A stretch of DNA of 64,000 nucleotides from Haliotis asinina (lineage: Eukaryota; Mollusca; Gastropoda; Lepetellida; Haliotidae): positions 10,027,501-10,091,500 of the forward strand of contig NC_090287.1 of the NCBI RefSeq assembly GCF_037392515.1, read 5' to 3'. Every line of letters starts with the position of its first letter. Within the stretch, counting starts at the first letter, position 1. The notes under the pieces are model-generated. The model was not told the origin of the DNA. It saw only the letters and a list, made by a program, of their open reading frames with translations, and ran no database searches. Shown here piece after piece: positions 12,896 to 26,319 of the stretch. The translations under genes and the position numbers were made by a program.

Positions 12896-14239
12896 TCATT
12901 ATTATAATATTGCACCTTTTTTGCAGGACAAAATGTTAACTGAAGGCGACAACCAGCACTAAAACATCAGTCCATAATCATAGTAAAATCATACACTCAA
13001 AATTCAAATTCAGTTTAATGGTCTTCAGTTATACTTAACATACGTAGTTGCAAATGGTAGGAAGATCATACGTTTGATTTGTAAATCACAGATTACACAA
13101 ATAATAGGACAAGATTTGCATATCTACTGTCAACTTTTCTTGAATTGATGGTTATTATGGTATGATCAGGATATGCTATGGACTTATGACTTGAATATCC
13201 TGGGATAAAGGTAATGCAATCCATCAACTGCTCACAAAACACATTTCCAAGACAGGCGTCATTGTTCCTTAAGTGAACAAAATGAACATTACGAGTGCTA
13301 CTGTTATCTAGCTACAGCTACATAGTCTCTATAAACACAAAATATCATATACAAGAACATTATGATGTCAGTCTTTTCAGAAGAAACTGTCAAACATTAT
13401 GTTGATGGAATCTTCCTGCAAATTTTGTCCTGATGAAAACTTTTCACCTAGGACAAGCTACACATGCTGCATTCCACAGAACTGACTTGAACATAAATAC
13501 CAAATACCCACAGAAATTTGTACCTAGTCAATCAGTGTTGAAAACTGCTAATCATAAAGTCAAAAGCACATGCACATCCCAAATGTTCTGATTTCCAGCC
13601 TTTATGAAAGTAAATCATAGATACCAATGTAGTAAATGATCCTGCCAAAGGTTAAGTATAGTAACCTATAATAATATATCATTAAATGTTTTTGGCTTCG
13701 AAGTGTTGTAATTATGATAACATGGGGTCCAACGGAATTCTAATAGAGTACTTTCTTCAGAGACTTCTGAAATTAAGGAAATACATATAGTCATGTTTTC
13801 ATGTATTATCGTTCAAAGTGCCAAATACAATGTTTATCACATTTCAACAAAATCATAGTGTAGTATTTGTTCAGTATATATTGCCTTATTTCTTCCTCAG
13901 TGTCAGTGTAAGCAAACTTAACAGTAATCATGTAATAGTGAAGGAATACCGGCAGAAAGCTGTCTCTGTAACATCATTTTGATGGTAGAACATATATCGA
14001 AACATCTTGATTCACTTGTTGGAAATGACAGCTATTAAATTCTGAAGACATCAATAAGTTCATGTACATTTTAAGAATAAACTGTCAGCATTGTGGAATT
14101 TATTTCACGGTTTTAACTTAAGTATTTAACACCTAACTAACAGTGACAGCACTGGCTAGCTGTGATAAATTATCTAGCTGTTTCCTACACAGCTTTGTTT
14201 ACATCTGTCAACTATTTATTGCCAGCTTCAGACAGAGAA

Positions 14240-14335
14240 CATATGCCATGAACCCAGACTAGTTCACACCCCAGCCCAACACCCCAATCCCAAACCCCAG
14301 CCCAAGACCCCTGACCCCACCCCACCCCAGGTTTA
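14240..14335 (+). repeat. C-rich low-complexity tract
   Basis: Repeated CCCCAGCCCAA/CCCCACCC pieces, C-rich against an AT-rich background. Not a CpG island because CpG is absent. Confidence 0.75.
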
Positions 14336-15174
14336 ACAGTATGTCAGGAAGAAAATTGGCATCCAGATGCCTAACAATAGCAAATTGATAGAAAATTGTG
14401 TGTTATTTGTTGAAATTTGCACCAAGATACAGTTTGCTGAAACACAGGTTTCGCACTGCAAAACTATACAACCATATGCATCCATACAGTTTCGGCAGAG
14501 CTCAATTGCATATTCAACTTGTACAGATTATTGTTGGTCTTCTAGATGTGCCAACTTGATGTATAGCTTAGGTTATTCATGTTCTGACATGCAAACTGCA
14601 CAAATGACATTGGCTGATATAATCTAATTACCCATGCAGCTGTTAATTCAGCTTTAAAAGAGTGATTAATATCTTATTTAGATTTTGTGTCAGCTTAAAA
14701 TATGAAGTGTCAGCTTGTCAGTCCTGCATGGGGCAACAGCGCTTTGTGTAACTGATTCAAGCATTTCACTAACGCTGGAAAACATCAAGATCATACATTA
14801 TCAGACATTAGGTTGAAAACAGTTACTGAGGCCAGACAAGTAGCACTGAAAAAACACACAGAAAGAGACTGTCAGTCATTAGAACCTAAGAATGAGCGGG
14901 TCAGTTCAGCGAGAGACACATCTTCAAAGTATACAATGAATGACTGCAAACACCAGTCTGATGACGCAAGAGATCTGGATTTATTAGACTGAATAATTCA
15001 TAACACACATTTATGGCATAATGCATATCTATTAACTTATGATGAAATAAACAGTACTCAAAAGGAGATCTGACTGTTTTCACTAATCTCACAGTTGTGA
15101 CTAGTTAACTAAAGACATTAAAAAACATTCAATGTTCTTTTGAGAAAAATATTACTATCAAGATCCTGTAATTT

Positions 15175-15410
15175 TGACACCAAAATAATAAATCATTCAA
15201 AATATATAGTACAATGTGATATGACACCTTAGATCTTTCAAACGTACAGTTCAATGTGGTATCTAATATTGAATCAATCAAAATGCACAGTACAAAGTGA
15301 TATAAGATAATAAATCATATAAAATGTACAGAACGTGATATCTAATATTAAATCATTCAAAATGTCCAGTACAGTGTGGCATCTTATCAAATCAAAATGT
15401 ACAGCCATCA
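15175..15410 (+). repeat. Diverged tandem repeat of about 50-60 bp
   Basis: AATCATTCAAAAT(G/A)TA followed by CAGTACAATGTGATAT and CTAATATT recurs about five times with heavy drift. Confidence 0.7.
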
Positions 15411-16759
15411 GGTTCAGGGACTGAAATTAAGTTTTTTCAAGCGTGCGTCATGGGCTCTGTCATGATAATGCAAGTGTACCATTTCAGTTTCAGGTGTGCC
15501 ATAAATTCATGGTCTGTTAAACTTAAACTGAAATTCAAATCATTATACGACTTGAAGTGAATGTAAAAGTTGTAACATTCACTGATAAATCATGAATAAT
15601 AAAACAATGGTAGGTAGGCATTTTTGTTTGTTTACTGACCTCAAACTTTGCAAAGACATTGATCATTAGCTGGCTGTCTGACTTGTATATTTATTTTTAG
15701 TCATTGTTCATTATGTAACATTAAACCATGAAACGACAATATGGTGAAAAAATGCTTTAATGCGCTTTCGAAAATATCAAGTATTCTATAAAGACACACT
15801 GGTAAGAATTGTAACTCTGCCATTTCAATTTTAGATGTGTAATCAGTGGGATGACACTAATAATTTCAATCACTGATGTTGATCAGAAAGTATCTTTATC
15901 ATATTACATGATTCCCCATGAGAGAAAAGGTGTGGCCCATACAGTGACAGTTCACAAACCAGGTGAAGTTAAACAACACTGGTTATGGTTAGAACTTTAA
16001 TGAGTGTAGATGTTCAGCAGATTGACTCTGGATTTTCAGGATCTCAGTGCTGACCTATACTGAGCTATTTACTTGTCCTGTCTCTATAAGGAGAGAGACT
16101 GTTCAAAATCTGCTTCTGTTCATTTAGTCATGAATGGGCAACAAGTAGGATGAAATGGTAAAATAGCTGCTAACCTTCTAGGACCTCATGGACATCTATG
16201 TTGTATACTCCTCAAGGAGCTGATAATGAAAACTGAGCCCACCAAATCCACTAACTGGCATAATACAACTAACGATAATACAGTGTTATTGGAACACACT
16301 TTATGAATGGTATTTGGAACATTATAAATGGACTTATTATCAGATGCCAGACAAGTGTCCTCAGTTTAATATTTACAGGAGCATTAATGTCTGAGAATGC
16401 GTGCTTTAAGCGATATTCTAGACATATCACAGCAGGGGACACCGAAGATGCACTTCACACATTATACCGATGAGGGGAAAACGAACCCCAGCGAACATAT
16501 GAACCATGAGGCTGCACCCCAGCCCTTGAACATGCTTAATGAGATGAAAAGACATGCAAATGAAAAAGAGCACCATAAGTTAAAGAATTAAAGTTTAACC
16601 CTCATATTCTTACACAAACAGATATTCAGGAAAAATAAATGAAAACAGTCTGATATGGACTATTAGTTGACTAAACTATCTCTGCATGTGGATTGTATAC
16701 CCAAGAACAGGTAGAATGTGATAATCTCTCCTTCTAAACCATTTTCATATTATTATATA

Positions 16760-16823
16760 TAGAAAATAATAGAATAGTGCTTAGCCAATCAGAAATCGAC
16801 ATTCATGTGTGAGGTAAGATAAT
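16760..16823. mobile_element. Isolated end of the 7046-7378 element
   Basis: AGAAAATAATAGAATAGTGC, TTAGCCAATCAGAAATCGAC and ATTCATGTGTGAGGTAAGAT match 7314-7378 almost exactly. The rest of the element is absent. Confidence 0.65.
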
Positions 16824-17744
16824 ATATATCATATGTCATGTTCTCATTTAGGAAATACTAAAATTGTATCAGATTAATAATTTCTGACCACTTGCCACAC
16901 TGACAAATATATATTAAATGAAATAAATCAGATGAATTATTCATCAGCAGTCCACACCTGCTTATATATTCCATGACTCGGGCTCACTAATTTCTGTGAG
17001 GAGATTCCTAGTTTTACACTGACAGTTGATGAGTTTGAGAGTAGAGGCTGATGTATCATGTTCAGCCACCTTACATCACTCTAGCATCTATCAATGGACA
17101 TCGATCAAGTATCATATTCCAGTGAAATATTAAACATTTCAGATTTCTCATGTACAACACATCACAAGGAAACAGTGTGACCTGTGCTATAGGTCACCTC
17201 TGTATAACACTATTGACAGTCCCTATGTAATCCTTTACACATATACATGACACTCCTTTCCCACCCCAACCTCTTTCTGCCACCACTTCTCATAAACTGA
17301 ATATACACAGATTGATTCTTGATTGACATGCCTTTTATATACTGTGATAAGAAGGCAGCACTTTGTTGATTTAACAACTGTATGTACATAAAAGTTTGTA
17401 CAATCTGACACTGAAAAATTAAGAAAACCATTCAATGGAAATCATGAGACATTTTATCACAGCAGTACAAATAACCTACTAAGGCGTTGTGTTGTAACTC
17501 AAGAGGGATTGGGGTCGGGGGCAGTTTTGACACTGAGTAAGTTTAATGCTGAGTAGGTTTAGGTTTATGCAATTCGTGCATTAAAATAATAAATTAATAA
17601 GCTTAAAAACTGTAGGAAACAAGGGGTTATTGAATTTGTGCATGACATGCAGCATGTCAGGTGGGTCAGTTACTTACATTTCATATACACTGTACAGCCT
17701 CTCCATATAAATTATCATCACTCACCCATCCACTCCAGCGCTGC

Positions 17745-17747
17745 ACG

Positions 17748-17778
<31 letters not shown>

Positions 17779-17979
17779 ACACACACACATACACACACAC
17801 AAAACACACACAAAAAAAACAAACACACACACACAAAACACACACAAAAAAAACAACACACACAACACACAAAACACACACACAACACACAAAACACACA
17901 CACACAAAAACACACACACACAAAACACACACACACACAAAACACACACACACACAACACACAAAACACACACACACAC

Positions 17980-18014
<35 letters not shown>

Positions 18015-18015
18015 C
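17745..18015 (+). repeat. (CT)n then long interrupted (CA)n tract
   Basis: About 250 bases of CA dinucleotides broken by AAAACACA and AAAAAAAC, preceded by CTCTCTCTCTGT. Frames over it in all phases are artefacts. Confidence 0.93.
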
Positions 18016-18029
18016 CTCAAATCGATCCC

Positions 18030-18160
18030 TTTGGAATATTCTAGCAATGCTATAGCTGGTACACAGACATGGTCTCTCACAATGTACCTATCAGGGGAAT
18101 CAAACCTGAGTCTTCGACATGACAAGTGACTGATCAACCACCAGGACACTCTACTGCCTT
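18030..18160 (-). mobile_element. tRNA-derived SINE, - strand
   Basis: On the - strand: CTGGTGGTTGATCAGTCACT, GTCGAAGACTCAGGTTTGAT including B-box GGTTTGATTCC, then a GGTACATTGTGAGAGACCATG body and a TAGAATATTCC remnant. It adjoins the large CA-repeat tract. Confidence 0.75.
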
Positions 18161-18534
18161 CACAACAGTACAAATATGCTATCAAGGGCATACTATACTT
18201 TACCCAGACATAAGATCACAGCCTGCTACCAACTATTAAATAGCATGGTAGGCACTACAGCCTTCATCTGAGAAGGTAGGAAATAGGTCATTTAGAAACG
18301 ATAATTTAACCAGTGTTGTTGACGATGCACCATTTTTGCCACTGAGAGAAAGGTCACAGAATGTCCTTCAGTAATCCTTTGTTATCCTGCTTGTAGATTT
18401 TAGATTTATATCACAATCAAATTGCATATAAATTGTCTTAGTTTGCTATATCTGTGTTCAATATTCTCGACTGTACAAATAAATATATAGCATTCTATTC
18501 ATTAAAGCACTCCATAAGTTTGTCGTTTTATGCC

Positions 18535-18695
18535 AAAATAAATATTCCAGCTGTATGGTGGCAATCTGTAAATAACTGACTCTGGGCAAGACAATCCCGT
18601 GATCAACATCATGAGCATCAATCTTTGCACATAGTCACCTCTTACAATAAGTACTGAAGAACAATTCTATCCTGGATCTTCACAACATGAACCAC
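18535..18695 (-). mobile_element. Core-tail retroelement, decayed, - strand
   Basis: ATATTCCAGCTGTATGGTGG, CAATCTGTAAATAACTGAC, GATCAACATCATGAGCATC and TGGATCTTCACAA follow the family order on the - strand, with an internal deletion. Confidence 0.68.
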
Positions 18696-18944
18696 CGTAC
18701 TGCCACTTTCAGATATACAATCTACATACTACAAGCTACTCTTATGTCCGTCAGTCAGTCTCAAAGCTAACAGCTGATATTTTTGATGATTCTTTTGTGC
18801 CAAAAGATATTTCACTTTTGTTTACAAATTACTACCAATATATCAATATACTAATATATCAATATATGCACTTACGAAGAATTTTTAGTTTTGATATTAT
18901 TAGAATGTCTCCTTCATTTTGACATAAAACAGCCAGTGTTTTCA

Positions 18945-19100
18945 TGTGGGTCTGAAAACAATCATGTCTGGACCAGGCATAACAGTGACTGAAACCATGA
19001 GCATTAATCCACACAGTGACATATATCAATGAGTTATCATCCCTAGGAACAAGGAGACTATCTGAATCACTTTGTCACCTCTAAGGGCAAGCACATGTTT
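18945..19100 (-). mobile_element. Core-tail retroelement, strongly decayed, - strand
   Basis: AATCATGTCTGGACCAGGCA, AACCATGAGCATTAATCC, ATGAGTTATCATCC and CACCTCTAAGGGCAAGC are recognisable. It is older than the copy 300 bases to its left, judging by divergence. Confidence 0.5.
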
Positions 19101-19399
19101 TATGGCAGACATGTTTTTACCCATAATCCTCACAGTGTGTTTAGTCAAGTAAGTTTGTATATATATTCAAAACGAATAAAGGTTCTAAATAATTCATTTC
19201 CACAGAGTTGATTTTATAAGGTATTCAAAAAGATAATTGTTCCTGTCATTGGGTAAAAATCATTATTTTGTCCAAAATTAGGATTCAAAAGTTTAGATTC
19301 AGAAGTTTCACAAAATCTCAGGAATCTAACATTTTGTTTTAACACTGCATTCAATGTAGTAATAAACATGCAAATATTAAATTGTCATGTGTACACATT

Positions 19400-19503
19400 A
19401 GTGCAATGTGTGAAGCACATTTCTGATGTCCCTTATCGTGAACAGTGTGATATTGCTTTTATTGATAAAGTTGGATAAAACCAAACTCAGTCACTCAGTC
19501 ACC
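19400..19503 (+). mobile_element. tRNA-SINE tail fragment
   Basis: GCAATGTGTGAAGCACATTT, CTGATGTCCCTTATCGTGA, TGATATTGC, and a decayed TAAAACCAAACTCAGTCACT tail. Only the 3' body is present. Confidence 0.65.
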
Positions 19504-20197
19504 CCAAACATTAAATTAATAAACAATAAATCAATAATTCCCTAGGGTATTGTGAGCTGTGAACTGCAAGTCACCCTTAGAAAGCAATTAGGTCAGAACC
19601 ACAACACCATGGATACTGAGAGAATCCAGTTTAATACTGGGTCTTGCTGCAGGCTCAGGGCTGAGCATGGGCCTCTGAGTTTACTCCCTGGTGTAACAAC
19701 AAGTTTTCAGTTTTAACACAACTTCTTTTCGTGTGAATGTCAAAAATAAACTTTCTGCGTGTATTTTCAACCTCCAACTGCAGACGATATGCTAGACTAG
19801 ATCAAACACTCACCGCAATGGTCTACATTGTATGATAACGTTCATATTAGTGATAGAATGTAATAATACTTACAATTAAGAACAGTTATGTTGCCGTTAT
19901 ACTACAGGGTGTTTTCACATCTATGTGGTAAACGCAGTTAATTAAATGAACCCAAATTAAGACCAATAACGTTTTATATGACATAGTTTCTGTTTGACTC
20001 TAAGGCCACATGTCGACCCAGTAAACTCACTACGTAATCAAATCGGTCAAAATGGTGTCCGATCACAAATAGTCCCATGTTAAACTATGTTCTTAAATCA
20101 CCAACACATTAAAATGCATATAGCTGACTAAACAATCAACCATGAACCTATATCGGTCGCATGATAGTGTATTATTATAACATAAGTGTTTTCTCAC

Positions 20198-20500
20198 TTA
20201 TCGAAGGTCAAAGTCTAACGTCAGTTTTTTTTCCTTATCAAAAATCCGCTCATCCACAACAATAATGTCCCATGACAGCTGGCAGATCTTGCCCAGAACC
20301 CACCAGTCAAAGACGACCGTCCAACTGGACCGATTTGCATAACGGTACAGCATCAATGAAAACCTAAGGAGTGAAACAATATACAGAGTGTGAAAACAAC
20401 TGGACCGACAGTGCATCTGCCGATACACAGTCCCACCGACGATTTCATGTCTGGCCACGATACATTTGATCCCCTACCTTTTCTTGTCTTTGGATGTCAT
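20198..20500 (-). CDS. Possible small two-exon gene, 62 codons, unknown function
   Basis: Exon 1 runs 20500-20478 (ATG, MTSKDKK plus two bases) with donor AAAAG|GTAGGG. Exon 2 runs 20363-20198 with a pyrimidine-rich acceptor CACTCCTTAG|G and ends in TAA. Intron phase fits and retention gives an immediate in-frame TAG. The product begins MTSKDKKRFSLMLYRYANRS, has a Trp-rich middle (WTVVFDWWVLGKICQLSWD) and a charged end (DERIFDKEKKL). I do not recognise it. A CRE site lies 123 bases upstream of the ATG. No canonical poly(A) signal is close; an AATAAA on the - strand lies near 19460. It could equally be a noncoding exon or chance. Confidence 0.33.
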
Positions 20501-20622
20501 CGTTAACGGTACTCCGCGGATTATGTAATACGGTACTTCCAGGTACGACTGTTCTGGTTCAACGAATAAATCCTCTATGAAAGCACTTCTCTCAAGTGTT
20601 TAGATCTGTGACACTGTATGTG

Positions 20623-20630
20623 TGACGTCA
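20623..20630 (-). promoter_or_regulatory. Perfect cAMP-response element TGACGTCA
   Basis: The palindromic CREB/ATF consensus TGACGTCA occurs 123 bases upstream of the tentative - strand ATG at 20500. CRE sites of this kind are frequent in animal core promoters. Its function here is inferred from position only. Confidence 0.4.
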
Positions 20631-20921
20631 CTCGACAATGTTCGGCCCTTTCCGGAGTACGTTCAGGCGTCCTCGAATATTCCCGACTGCTCTCAATGGA
20701 CAGGCTATTAATCCTCAAATGAAAACATGGTGTTTGTTATTTTCCAAACAGCGTGTCTCTAGTAAACACCCTCATTTCATAAACCGGTTAGATCTAAACA
20801 TAAAAGGAACTGTAATGAATATTAAGTTTCCTAATCACGTGCTGGGCTTAAGATATTTATTCGACTCTGGTGTATTTATTCACAAGTAATCATTCACATT
20901 GGGTAATTTTAGCTTTACTTG

Positions 20922-20970
20922 GAGTAAGTGAGTATTATTTTACGCCGCCTTCAGCAATATTCCAGCAAAC
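20922..20970 (-). mobile_element. Core-tail retroelement terminal fragment, - strand
   Basis: GTAAGTGAGTATTATTTTAC, GCCGCCTTCAGCAATATTCC is the complement of the last ~45 bases of the family. Confidence 0.5.
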
Positions 20971-21321
20971 ATTTGCACACTACCTCGAACTTATTTGTAC
21001 AGAATCAGTATATGTGTACTCCCGTGGGTCTGGTCTTTTGAGTATTTGTACTTGTGGAAAACAAGAGAAAGATCTGCCTAGGTGTTTGTTCCGATTACTT
21101 CCGATTTGGGACATTTAGTCTATGTCATTGCCCTGGATTCCTTATTTTATTTATTAATGTTTGTTGCGATCATATGTAATTAGGTAAATCGTTCTGGTAC
21201 CGACCATCTGTCAGATGCCTGCAATCTTTGCGCCTCGCCATTAAAAGGGTACAAGAGTGTTGTGTCAATACGTAATGTATCAAATAATGTACAGAGTAAT
21301 GTTAATAATTTCAAGCCCCCC

Positions 21322-21329
21322 GACACACA

Positions 21330-21364
<35 letters not shown>

Positions 21365-21366
21365 GC
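21322..21366 (+). repeat. (CGCA)n microsatellite
   Basis: About ten ACGC units, ending in GCGCGG. Confidence 0.9.
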
Positions 21367-21749
21367 GGTCTTCCTACAGTCTGAAAATATATACAAAACG
21401 TATTAACATGCATAAAATGCTAGTAAAAAGTACAATAAAGTGGTACACGTTCTTTGACACAGTAAGTATTTCTTATTCCAGATTATGAAACCTACAACGC
21501 TTAGAAAAGCAGAACGATAGAGTAGGGAACGAAATAACTGCTGAGTGCCTTTAAATATTTGATGGACTCCTTCATTCCCTTTTCCGGTAAACATTCACCG
21601 TGCTGAATATTCAGCACTCATAAAACATTAACAGTGCATGTAGTCAACATACAAATGAAAACACCCTGGAACCACAAGAAATGGATTATTACATTAAGTT
21701 ATTTACAGTGTTATTTATAGTGTTATTTACAGTGGTATTTACATATTAA

Positions 21750-22003
21750 TGTGACCCATGAAGGTCCCGGGGTAGAATAGGCCTTCAGCAATCCATGCTT
21801 GCCATAAAAGGCGACCATGCTTGTCGTAAGAGGCGACTAACGGGATCGGGTGGTCAGGCTTGCTGACTTGTTTGACACATGTCATCGGTTCCCAGTTGTG
21901 CAGATCGATGCTGATGTTGTTGATCACTGCATTGTCTGGTCCAGATTCGATTATTTACAGACCGCCACCATATATATGAATATTGCCGATAACTCACTCA
22001 CTA
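21750..22003 (+). mobile_element. Core-tail retroelement, 9-bp target duplication
   Basis: GACCCATGAAGGTCCCGGGG to GATAACTCACTCACTA. ACATATTAA flanks it at 21741-21749 and 22004-22012. The GCGGCGTAAAAC part of the tail is deleted. Confidence 0.82.
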
Positions 22004-23175
22004 ACATATTAAAGTAACTGGAAATGACTGTATTTTAAAGATTTTTATTACGCTAGCAGTTACTGAAATATGTATAAAATTGCATTCAGATCAAAAGTTG
22101 TCCTTGACGTTATTTGATTGAAAATAATGTTAACGTCTCATCATTGAGCCTCACTATTTAATACACGCGGTAATAAACGAAGTCGCAATATCGCCTGGTA
22201 GTCTAGCCATACTGCAGTGTACGGGTTAGAAAGTGATGATAAAAATCTAATGTGTAAAGATACTGATAACATTTCACATATGCTGAACAACTATGTGATT
22301 AAACTGAATAGTAACGACTGTATTCACAACAAGTATAATGATAAAGATATGGAAGAAGTGAATTTTTAAGAATTTTGAAGTCGTAGAGGCGATTATGCAT
22401 GATCACGAACGCGATGTTTAACACAGCCCGCAAGATCATTCGATAAAAAATTCAATGTCAAATACTGTCTCAATGATGTAATACTGAAATCCCACAATTG
22501 TGACCAGCGCTTGTACGTGCGGAGCAGTCTATAACCATCTGCACTCCTTGCATCGAACCGGCAGATTGCATCATAGGACAGCCCTTGTTACACACGCCCG
22601 CTCCATGTCACAACCCAATAGTGTGTGGAGCTTATGCAACAGTCGTCTAGGGCTAAGGCAGCGCGCGTCGATATGGGTGTGATTGTGGTTGGGGAATCAG
22701 TGCAGCCAACATTTCTAGAATTTCTGTTTCTAATTTCTCACGGCAAAACATGGCTTCTATTTTTCTTGATATTTGGTTTCTGATGAAATAGGTTATTTGT
22801 GTAAAGTTGGTGCACCAGTCATTGTTCTGTACACAGGCTCCGAGCACTGATCTGTACTTTTATAACGAATCTCGTCCGAGCACCTGTCTCTCTCGATGAT
22901 GCAATTGTTTAGAAAATAATATATTAAAAGTCAGTAGGCGTAGCGTGTGTCATGCGGACTTAGGAAGACATCGGACCATCTGCAGGTGCGTGGAGCATAC
23001 CAGCTACTAAAGACATCATTACCAAATAACTTGCTACTTCTCCACTGGTACTGAACAAGACCTGTAGGGATTATATATATATATAACAGTATCCCCTAAA
23101 GTTCTCGTGACCACTAGCTTTTTTCGTTCAATATACATCATTAAAATTATGAGAACACACCGTCTGAGTCATTAG

Positions 23176-23385
23176 ATTAACTAGTCTCTGAAATGAACAC
23201 ACTTTACAGAAAAAGATTCGCAGTATAAAAAATAAAGTATACTGAAAACAAGCCCTGAGACTTTCATTTTCTGAAGCTGTGGAAATCTAGACTTGCATTT
23301 CTAGACCACATTTTCTAGACTTGCGTGGGCTTTCATGGATATATTTGCTTGAGGTTCTGTACGGCAGACTAACGAAACATCTTCA
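23176..23385 (+). repeat. Dispersed duplicate block, copy 1
   Basis: AACTAGTCTCTGAAATGAAC, GCCCTGAGACTTTC, GGAAATCTAGACTTGC and TTCTGTACGGCAGACTAACG match 24459-24655 in the same order and orientation with many small differences. A TCTAGACTTGC motif is repeated within it. Origin unknown; no ends or coding seen. Confidence 0.75.
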
Positions 23386-24458
23386 AAGTGAACTGAATGA
23401 GTTTCTTTGCCGACATTTACCAATTTATGTCGGGCAGTTTCTTTTTTTCAAAATGACAGGGGAAAGTAACTAAACAACATACTGTTTTTAAACACATTTT
23501 ATTGATATCAAATAAATTGAAATGGACATTTACACCGCCTTATCAGGCAACACAGACACTTACATATGCATACATACGAATATGTATATATGCACTGACA
23601 CGGGGAAAGGATAGATCTTCAACTTGAAATAAATAACATGCACACAAAGTTCGATATTTCCTTGAATATAGTACATTTAGTTACTAGGTTTATCATCGAG
23701 TTATGTTTATAAAGTAGACATCTTATATTTCATCTCCTGTCATAAAACAAATATGTTGTATCAAGTGTTTTGTGGTATTTCTAAGTTGAGATGAAAGAAG
23801 CGTACCATTCTCAATATATGTCTACCCATTTTGACGGTCTTCTGGTACCACGAAACTCCTCAACCCTACCCACCCAACAATACACAATAACACACGTCGC
23901 AAGGCCTACTTTATTACTCATTGATAAACATGGACGTTTAAGGACCTAGTGAATTAGTCAATAGGAAAATAGCCCTCACATCGAAAATGCGGGTATAATG
24001 CATGCACCATGTATGTAACAGTTGCAAGACTGGTCAGCTGAATTCCTGGCGCACAGCAAATCTGAAGTAGGTTATGGTTTTTTTTAAAATGTAAATTGGC
24101 CCAGTTTACAAATTAAGTAAAATAAAACCACGACCCCATAGAAATAGTGATGACACAAAGCTACACAAACAGGTAAAGTATGCGAGACTACATGTCCGGG
24201 CCGACACTGCGTATGGAGAATCGGATGACTCATTTATTGTGTTGACGGGGCGGCCGGATCTTACACACCGATATATGGCGCGTCACAGTTGTGAGGTATG
24301 TTGTTGGTAGTGTGGATCAAGGAGGTGGTAACTGGTAACCAACCCGCTTATCTCCCCCTTTTTGCAACCCATTGTGTTGTGATTTAGCTCGTCCCGTTAA
24401 AGCGTTGCCCCTCTGTGTATTGCACAACATGTATATGCTGTGGGTGAAGTTTAGACTA

Positions 24459-24655
24459 ACAACTAGTCTCTGAAATGAACATATTTTACTGAAAAAAAAC
24501 GTTTATAGTGAAAAAAATAATATAATGAAATGGAGCCCTGAGACTTTCTTCATTTTCAGCTATGGAAGCTATGGAAATCTAGACTTGCCACATTTTCTAG
24601 ACTTGCATGGGCTTTCTCGGATATGTATACTTCAGGGTCTGTACGACAGACTAGG
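24459..24655 (+). repeat. Dispersed duplicate block, copy 2
   Basis: Counterpart of 23176-23385. The open frame across it (24525-24845) contains nothing I recognise and is probably chance. Confidence 0.75.
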
Positions 24656-26319
24656 TAAAGGTATATACATGGATATAAGAGAAGGAGGTGGGATGCGGGT
24701 GGAATTTCTGGATGTCACATTCTGTAACATGAGGAATACGATGTTTCGGGGTATATCACTACTCATTCGTAAGGAAAATGGACACCACACCATAAACGTC
24801 TTTATGCATTTACCCTCTTTATACGTTCTTCTACTCCCAGCATAAAGTAATACCTAACCTGAAGACACCCTAATGACTTATTATGCAACATGCTTCACTC
24901 CTTCATACTGATATGCGTTTAGCCAAAACGTTAAAGGGGTACTTCCAAGAAGTCTTCCTGGCTGTTCAGAAGCCCAAAGTTGCCAAGGCTCCATCAAGTC
25001 GAAATGAAGTTTGAGATGTCTAAATTATAGGTACATGATTGCCGGAGACAGATCAGTTTCGTACATGTTGGTGCTGAAGCAGTCCTAGACCTGTAGGCTA
25101 CACAAAACCAAAAGACGTTACATTTAACAAACAAATATGCTAAGCCCTTCACGCTTATTGTAAGTGTTCTTGATCTTAAAGCGGCAATAGACGCAAAAGT
25201 GACCAGTTGGAACTGGAGTGGGTTTTTTTTGTACAGGAAAGCAAGGAGGTCACCTCTAAGTCACCGTCTTGTAAGTATCTGAGGTTACATTCAGCATACC
25301 TCATCGTGTTAAAACACAGCACTAAATATTGAAAACACGAACAGTTTCCAATATTGGATGAATGTACTTTTAAAAGACACAACCATCTTACACAAAATCA
25401 TCCAATCAAAGCTGTCACAAGATTCATTTTCCACTGTGGGCCGATTCTGATTTGGTGTGCCCACGCCAATAATCAATATGCTGGGTTTTTCTATTTCTTG
25501 GCGTATGAATTGTCCAGATGGGAAAAAAACATCATTCTACCGGGTTCTCTTAGCCTTAATTTCATATCTTTCTCGTTCCAATGGGGCATCTTGTTATGCT
25601 CCGTTTATTGTCTGCGGCCCTTTGAAGATTGTCCACAACAATGACACACTCAGTATCCCAGATTAAGGAGACACTATCGTCTCTAGGTGATGGGCCTGTC
25701 TTTGCCTTCTTTGTTAGTGGTAATGTAGGTCCAAACTTGTCGTTGTTTGGACTTTTCCTGGAGCCACTGAACATAGGTTTCATCTTTTCACTATTTGTTT
25801 CTGTATCAGATTTAGAGAGAACTAATCATCACTGGACTTGTACCTGGTTGTTGTCAGAAGTGTAAGTACCCTGTAAGCTGATACTTTTCACATTATCAAC
25901 GTTTCTGTAATGTACCGACTCCCACAAAACGCTTATATTGAACGAGCATTCGCCATATACCTTGCTGTACGATGATCTAATGGATGGCTTCAGATGTTCA
26001 ACCTTTGTTCTTCACGAATTTGATAATTTCACATTCTCCAAATTTGTCCATTTTCCAAAGGCTATCGCCCCTCCCTTGTTTATTGTCTTGCTACAGCGAA
26101 ATCATCTGCTCGGTTCACGCTCGGTTCAGGTTTGTAGATGTTACTCTGGGATACCATGTCCACAGCAAAAAAAAATCATTTCTACGCAGTTAAATGTGAA
26201 GCGAAGATTTCATCAGATAAACCTCGCATATGCCTTCGTGATGTTACACATTACACATAATTAAGTATTCTACATATGCGTCCATGGCATATAGAAACCC
26301 TCAATGAGTTATGCATGTC

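Larger units (their letters stand above)
12900..17740. other. Noncoding apart from the listed repeats
   Basis: AT-rich, with the 15.2-kb tandem repeat, the C-rich tract and the 16.76-kb element end. The open frame at 14367-14627 does not resemble any family I know. Confidence 0.5.

Noticed and set aside
17638..18191. Long open frames on both strands rich in Thr/His or Cys/Val
   Set aside because: They are translations of the CA/TG repeat; no frame has normal composition.
24525..24845. 106-codon open frame
   Set aside because: Overlaps the duplicated 200-bp block, whose other copy has no such frame; no recognisable motifs.
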